From: Lachnospiraceae bacterium UBA3804 | GTDB lineage: Bacteria > Bacillota > Clostridia > Lachnospirales > Lachnospiraceae | Assembly (NCBI GenBank): GCA_002368665.1 | Contig: DFEK01000013.1 | Coordinates: 62,001-126,000, forward strand | Length of the DNA stretch: 64,000 nt | Direction: 5' to 3' | Part shown: piece by piece, positions 59,900 through 64,000 of the stretch | Layout of the letters: each line of letters opens with the position of its first letter | How positions within the stretch are numbered: the stretch's first letter is position 1 | Program-made: the position numbers and the translations under genes | Notes under the pieces: model-generated | What the model saw: the letters and a program-made list of their open reading frames with translations, nothing else | Database searches by the model: none | What the model was told of the DNA's origin: nothing

Positions 59900-60922
59900 A
59901 TGAGTAAGAATATCGATTGGGCAAATTTAGGCTTTGGATATATCCAGACGGATTATCGTTATGTATCCAAATTCAAAGACGGAAAATGGGACGACGGCGC
60001 CATTATTACCGACGCTAACATCGTGCTGAACGAGTGCGCATGCGTCTTCCAGTATTCCCAGTCCTGCTTTGAAGGCCTTAAAGCATATTATACAAAGGAA
60101 GGCAAAATCGTCTGCTTCCGTCCCGACATGAACGCAGAGCGTATGTATGACTCCGCAGTACGTTTGGTGATGCCTCCTTTCCCGAAGGACAAATTTGTGG
60201 AAGCGGTTGAGAAGGTTGTTGCCGCAAATAAGGAGTTTGTTCCTCCTTACGGAACCGGCGCAAGCTTATACTTAAGACCGTTCATGATCGGAACCAACTC
60301 CGTTATCGGTGTTAAGCCCGCAGAAGAGTATGAATTCAGAATTCTTACTACACCTGTAGGTCCTTACTTCAAGGGCGGCGCTAAGCCTATTTCCATCAAG
60401 GTTTCCGATTATGACCGTGCGGCTCCGAACGGAACCGGTAACATCAAGGCAGGTCTTAACTATGCAATGAGCTTATATCCGATCCAGCTTGCACATAAAG
60501 AAGGTTTTGCCGAGAATATGTACTTAGATCCCAAGACCCGTACCAAGGTTGAGGAGACCGGCGGAGCAAACTTTATCTTCATTACCAAGGACGGCACTTT
60601 GGTAACTCCGAAGTCCGACAGTATCCTTCCTTCCATCACCAGAAGAAGCATCTGCTATGTAGCTGAGCATTATCTTGGTATGAAAGTTGAACACAGAGAA
60701 GTATTCTTCGATGAAGTGAAAGACTTCGCAGAATGCGGACTTTGCGGAACCGCAGCCGTTGTTTCACCCGTAGGCAGAATTCATGATCACGGAACCGATA
60801 TCTTCTTCCCGAGCGGAATGGAAGAGATGGGACCTTGGACCAAGAAGATTTATGATACCTTAACCGGAATTCAGAGATGCGAAATCGAAGCTCCCGAAGG
60901 ATGGATTAAAGTCATCGAATAA
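59900..60922 (+). CDS. ilvE: Branched-chain amino acid aminotransferase
   Basis: 340 residues, fold type IV PLP enzyme. The catalytic Lys is in GTGNIKAGLNYAMS. FEGLKAYYTKEGKIVCFRPDMNAERMYDSA, LYLRPFMIG and GTAAVVSPVGRI match the IlvE II group. AAAGGAGTG precedes the ATG. It transaminates Val, Leu and Ile with 2-oxoglutarate. A weak promoter TTGCAT-N18-TAAAAT (59838-59867) lies upstream. Confidence 0.95.
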   Translation: MSKNIDWANLGFGYIQTDYRYVSKFKDGKWDDGAIITDANIVLNECACVFQYSQSCFEGLKAYYTKEGKIVCFRPDMNAERMYDSAVRLVMPPFPKDKFVEAVEKVVAANKEFVPPYGTGASLYLRPFMIGTNSVIGVKPAEEYEFRILTTPVGPYFKGGAKPISIKVSDYDRAAPNGTGNIKAGLNYAMSLYPIQLAHKEGFAENMYLDPKTRTKVEETGGANFIFITKDGTLVTPKSDSILPSITRRSICYVAEHYLGMKVEHREVFFDEVKDFAECGLCGTAAVVSPVGRIHDHGTDIFFPSGMEEMGPWTKKIYDTLTGIQRCEIEAPEGWIKVIE

Positions 60923-60939
60923 TTATAATAGAATGTTAC

Positions 60940-60970
60940 AAAACAGGCACCGAAAGGGTGCCTGTTTTTC
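60940..60970 (+). terminator. Intrinsic terminator after ilvE
   Basis: AAACAGGCACC (60941-60951) pairs with GGTGCCTGTTT (60957-60967), ending in TTTTT. Confidence 0.9.
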
Positions 60971-60992
60971 TGTGCAAAATCAACCCTTATCC

Positions 60993-61021
60993 TTGCGAAA
61001 AGTAATGGGAAAGTCTATAAT
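60993..61021 (+). promoter_or_regulatory. Promoter of the GGDEF gene
   Basis: TTGCGA (60993-60998), 17-base spacer, TATAAT (61016-61021). Confidence 0.7.
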
Positions 61022-61046
61022 GGAATTGTGTTCATGGGGGTTGTGT

Positions 61047-62729
61047 ATGAAGAAGAATTCTTTAGTGGGGAAAGTGTTCTTTGACAGCAGGTTTTATTAT
61101 TGCCTGCTTGTTCTTGTGTTTGTCTTTTTTGTCTTGATTACAGCCCTTGTATCCCGAAATCTCGGTAAGAATATAGAAACGCAAGTGATCGATTATGAAT
61201 CCGGCTGGGTGAAAGAGGATGGCTCGGCTGTTGATTTTTCCTCCTTAATGAGCAGCGGCAAAGTACGAATTTACAAAGAAATGGATGCTGACAGCGTAGG
61301 AAACGGAAATCTTTGTTTTTATACCAAAAATGTCTATTTTACCGTATATATGGGAAATGAAATGATCTATGATTTTCATCCGAAAGCCCCCGTCATTTTC
61401 GGTAAGGCATACGGTGTCTTTCCGCATGTGGTCACGATACCGAACAATACGGGAGATGATGTTCTTTCCATTGAATTGGAAAATATCTATCTAAAGACAG
61501 AGGGAAAGATCGAAGAACTGACCATTAATAACGGAGTTTATTATATTGTCCGGGAAATGCAGAAATCCATACCGCTTATGATGCTCTGTGTTCTGGCATT
61601 TTCATTCGGACTGGTCTATTTTAGCATAGGAATCACGGGAAAGGGCTTTGGAGACACACGATATGAAATCATGAGTATGGGCGCTTTTTCGGTGGTTTCT
61701 TCGCTTTGGATCGCCTCGGAAGGAACCTTTCTTTCCTGTCTTTTCGGATTACCCGTAGCAATCCATTTCATCGATTATATGATGATAGCGATGTTACCGA
61801 TCCCGACCGTCCTGTTTGCGGCGTACATTACCGGAAACAACCGGACCAAAGTCGGCCTGATCGTGGCACTTCTTGCGGCGATTAATATTCTGACCCAGAT
61901 CATTCTGACATCTCTTGGAATCAAAGATTATCATGAACTCTTGGTGGTAAGCCATATTATTCTGGCACTTACCATTGCGTTTGTCATATATCTTTTTATC
62001 CGGAGTATTGTGACAAAGAAGGTGAAAAAAGGTCTGATAGTTATCCTGTCTATCACATTCCTGGTTCCCCTGGTCTTCGCAGTATTCGAGATGATCCGTT
62101 ACCGGATCAATCCTTCCTTATATTATGGATCGTCCAACTACCGCTATGTCATTTTCCTCTTTATCTTTATGTGCGGAATATATGAGTTTATCAATATGTC
62201 CGATATGAGCCGTAAGAGCCGCTATGCGGAGGTTATGGAGAAGATGGCATATACGGACGCTCTGACCGGTTTGAAGAACCGCAAAGCTTATAATAATGCT
62301 GTGGAAGCCATGAAGGGCTCCGATGAAACATATACGATGGTAATGCTGGACATGAACCATCTGAAAGTCGTAAACGATAAGCTCGGACATCTGGTGGGAG
62401 ATGAGTATATTAAGAAACTGTCCGAATATATCCAAATGGTATTTGGAGAAGACAAAAGTTTCAGGATGGGCGGAGACGAGTTTCTGATTATGAGTAAAGG
62501 AGCCTCATCCGACCCGGTATTCCATGATCATCTGGCGCAGTTAAACCGAAAGATTGAAGAGTTTAATCAAGAGAATAAACAAACGGTTCCTCTTTCCGTG
62601 GCAATCGGATATGCAGTGTATCGATCTTCACAGGATAATCTGGAAGAAATCATCCGCAAAGCCGATGAAAATATGTATAAACAGAAGAAAACAATGAAGA
62701 TGGAACTTGGATTGCATGAAGAACGATAA
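61047..62729 (+). CDS. Membrane diguanylate cyclase
   Basis: 560 residues from ATG 61047 (GGGGG 6-7 bases upstream). One N-terminal helix, an extracellular beta-rich domain (about 40-170) and about seven helices resemble the 7TMR-DISM layout. The GGDEF domain has DALTGLKNRKAY, VMLDMNHLKVVNDKLGHLVGDEYI and an intact RMGGDEFLI. No RxxD inhibitory site is obvious. It makes c-di-GMP. The in-frame extension to 60933 would cover the promoter and terminator, so it was not used. Confidence 0.92.
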   Translation: MKKNSLVGKVFFDSRFYYCLLVLVFVFFVLITALVSRNLGKNIETQVIDYESGWVKEDGSAVDFSSLMSSGKVRIYKEMDADSVGNGNLCFYTKNVYFTVYMGNEMIYDFHPKAPVIFGKAYGVFPHVVTIPNNTGDDVLSIELENIYLKTEGKIEELTINNGVYYIVREMQKSIPLMMLCVLAFSFGLVYFSIGITGKGFGDTRYEIMSMGAFSVVSSLWIASEGTFLSCLFGLPVAIHFIDYMMIAMLPIPTVLFAAYITGNNRTKVGLIVALLAAINILTQIILTSLGIKDYHELLVVSHIILALTIAFVIYLFIRSIVTKKVKKGLIVILSITFLVPLVFAVFEMIRYRINPSLYYGSSNYRYVIFLFIFMCGIYEFINMSDMSRKSRYAEVMEKMAYTDALTGLKNRKAYNNAVEAMKGSDETYTMVMLDMNHLKVVNDKLGHLVGDEYIKKLSEYIQMVFGEDKSFRMGGDEFLIMSKGASSDPVFHDHLAQLNRKIEEFNQENKQTVPLSVAIGYAVYRSSQDNLEEIIRKADENMYKQKKTMKMELGLHEER

Positions 62730-62746
62730 TTTTTTAACAATGCATA

Positions 62747-62775
62747 TTGACGCAGGAAGGATTCTGAAGTATAAT
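62747..62775 (+). promoter_or_regulatory. adhE promoter
   Basis: TTGACG (62747-62752), 17-base spacer, TATAAT (62770-62775). Confidence 0.85.
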
Positions 62776-62779
62776 CGCA

Positions 62780-62797
62780 TTGTTAAATAATTAACAA
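62780..62797 (+). promoter_or_regulatory. Rex operator before adhE
   Basis: TTGTTAAATAATTAACAA: perfect 7-base arms TTGTTAA/TTAACAA around four bases, the consensus of the NADH-sensing repressor Rex. It starts 5 bases after the -10, over the transcription start, so binding would block initiation when NADH/NAD+ is low. Confidence 0.88.
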
Positions 62798-62835
62798 TAT
62801 ATTTTAACGAGCAATTCAGTAAGGAGGTCATCAAC

Positions 62836-64000
62836 ATGGCAGAGAAAAAAACAGCTCTAGTGGACAGCGTGGAAAGCCTTGAAAAAGCTTTGAAAGAATT
62901 AAAGAAGGCACAGCAGATCTATGCGTCCTACACCCAGGAGCAGGTGGATGCCATTTTTAAGGCAGCTGCTGTAGCAGCCAACCAAGCCAGAATTCCGCTT
63001 GCCAAAATGGCAGTGGAAGAGACCGGCATGGGCATTGTGGAGGATAAGGTAATCAAGAACCACTATGCGGCTGAATACATTTACAATAAATATAAGGATA
63101 CCGTTACATGTGGTGTGGTTGAAGAAGACAAGGCCTTCGGCATTCGTAAAATTGCCGAGCCCGTCGGTGTTATTGCGGCGGTTATTCCGACGACGAACCC
63201 GACTTCGACGGCTATTTTCAAAACGTTACTTGCGTTAAAAACCAGAAATGCCATCATCATTTCACCACATCCCCGTGCAAAGAATTCCACGATTGCGGCT
63301 GCAAAGGTGGTTTTGGAAGCAGCGGTTGCGGCAGGAGCTCCGGAAGGCATCATCCGCTGGATCGATGTTCCGTCCCTGGATATGACGACACTGGTAATGA
63401 AGGAATCCGATATCATTTTGGCTACCGGAGGTCCCGGTATGGTTAAGAGTGCATATTCCTCCGGAAAACCGGCCATCGGTGTAGGCGCCGGAAATACACC
63501 TGCAATCATTGATGATTCCGCAGACGTGATCTTAGCGGTCAATTCCATCATTCATTCGAAGACTTTCGATAACGGTATGATCTGTGCTTCCGAGCAGTCT
63601 ACCATCGTTTTGGATAAAGTATATGATGCGGTGAAAGAGGAATTTACAAATCGCGGATGCTATTTCTTAAAACCTTCGGAAATCGAGAAAGTCCGCAAGA
63701 CGATTCTGATCAACGGATCCTTAAATGCCAAGATCGTAGGACAGAGCGCATTTAAGATTGCATCCCTGGCAGGGGTGAAAGTTCCCGAGAAGACCAAGAT
63801 CTTAATCGGCGAGGTTAAGAGCGTGGAACTCTCCGAAGAATTTGCTCATGAGAAATTATCGCCCGTACTTGCAATGTACAGAGCGAAAGATTTTGCGGAT
63901 GCATTAAATAAAGCGGAAAGACTGATTGCGGACGGCGGATACGGTCATACGTCTTCACTCTATGTCAATGTGATAACCGAGCAGGAGAAAATTGCTGAAT
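62836..64000 (+). CDS. adhE: Bifunctional aldehyde-alcohol dehydrogenase, 5' part
   Basis: 388 codons visible; the frame is open at the window end. AAGGAGG lies 7-8 bases before ATG 62836. The visible part is the acetaldehyde dehydrogenase half: AEPVGVIAAVIPTTNPTSTAIFK, GATGGPGMV-like LATGGPGMVKSAYSSGKPAIGVGAGNTPAIID, and the catalytic Cys in NGMICASEQS. The iron-dependent alcohol dehydrogenase half, if present, lies outside the window, so a stand-alone aldehyde dehydrogenase is not excluded. It regenerates NAD+ by reducing acetyl-CoA to ethanol, consistent with Rex control. Confidence 0.92.
   Translation, partial: MAEKKTALVDSVESLEKALKELKKAQQIYASYTQEQVDAIFKAAAVAANQARIPLAKMAVEETGMGIVEDKVIKNHYAAEYIYNKYKDTVTCGVVEEDKAFGIRKIAEPVGVIAAVIPTTNPTSTAIFKTLLALKTRNAIIISPHPRAKNSTIAAAKVVLEAAVAAGAPEGIIRWIDVPSLDMTTLVMKESDIILATGGPGMVKSAYSSGKPAIGVGAGNTPAIIDDSADVILAVNSIIHSKTFDNGMICASEQSTIVLDKVYDAVKEEFTNRGCYFLKPSEIEKVRKTILINGSLNAKIVGQSAFKIASLAGVKVPEKTKILIGEVKSVELSEEFAHEKLSPVLAMYRAKDFADALNKAERLIADGGYGHTSSLYVNVITEQEKIAE

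Noticed and set aside
60933..61046. N-terminal extension of the GGDEF protein
   Set aside because: It covers the ilvE terminator and the gene's own promoter; ATG 61047 has a good Shine-Dalgarno.

Overview
The window looks like a chromosomal segment of a strictly anaerobic Clostridia bacterium, most likely Lachnospiraceae. This is inferred from gene content: class III ribonucleotide reductase, bifunctional AdhE behind a Rex-type operator, single-chain clostridial PurL, fused AccDA, ClpC and RadA, a cobalamin-riboswitch ECF system and several c-di-GMP proteins. Most genes read on the + strand, with good Shine-Dalgarno sequences, intrinsic terminators and TTGxxx-N17-TATAAT promoters. No transposase, integrase, phage gene or CRISPR array was seen.

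Layout. 1-5 kb: the 3' end of nrdD with a fused redoxin domain, pyrF, and a repeat-rich membrane-anchored protein. 5.0-7.0 kb: a cobalamin riboswitch, a DUF4430 lipoprotein, an ECF S component and a TetR regulator. 7.1-16.8 kb: a lipid operon of flavodoxin-like protein, PlsC-like acyltransferase, ACP, a tandem ketosynthase, FabG, FabZ, a 34-codon ORF, FabD, AccDA, an HExxH membrane protein and PyrE. 16.9-21.5 kb: a small membrane protein, an M29-like peptidase, an HD-GYP protein and a Nudix hydrolase. 21.5-25.2 kb: purE-purM-purN-purD from one strong promoter. 25.2-30.1 kb: an SH3/acidic-tail membrane protein and the first MoxR-DUF58 operon. 30.1-36.9 kb: GntR, ClpC, an unknown gene, RadA, tRNA-Trp, LarE and a CPBP protease.

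36.9-46 kb: a lipoprotein, an orphan hybrid histidine kinase, a minus-strand NYN/OST-HTH protein, a PNPOx-like protein and PurL. 46-50.6 kb (minus): the second MoxR-DUF58 operon, with a transglutaminase. 50.7-59.3 kb: an LtaS-like enzyme, a GGDEF/EAL protein, QueH, ArgS, a Nudix hydrolase and an unknown gene. 59.3-59.8 kb: minus-strand tRNA-Val and tRNA-Met followed by a broken copy of the tRNA-Met 3' end. 59.9-64 kb: IlvE, a GGDEF cyclase and the 5' part of adhE.

The most unusual part is the lipid operon. Its ketosynthase is a fusion of an intact FabF-type domain and a second domain in which the Cys-His-His triad reads Gln-Leu-Glu, as expected for a chain-length-factor-like pseudo-enzyme. 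The operon has no enoyl reductase, FabH, AccB or AccC. It also holds a possible multi-branched RNA upstream of the ketosynthase, an unlisted small ORF, and most of the copies of an over-represented 10-mer, TTATGTAAAC/GTTTACATAA.
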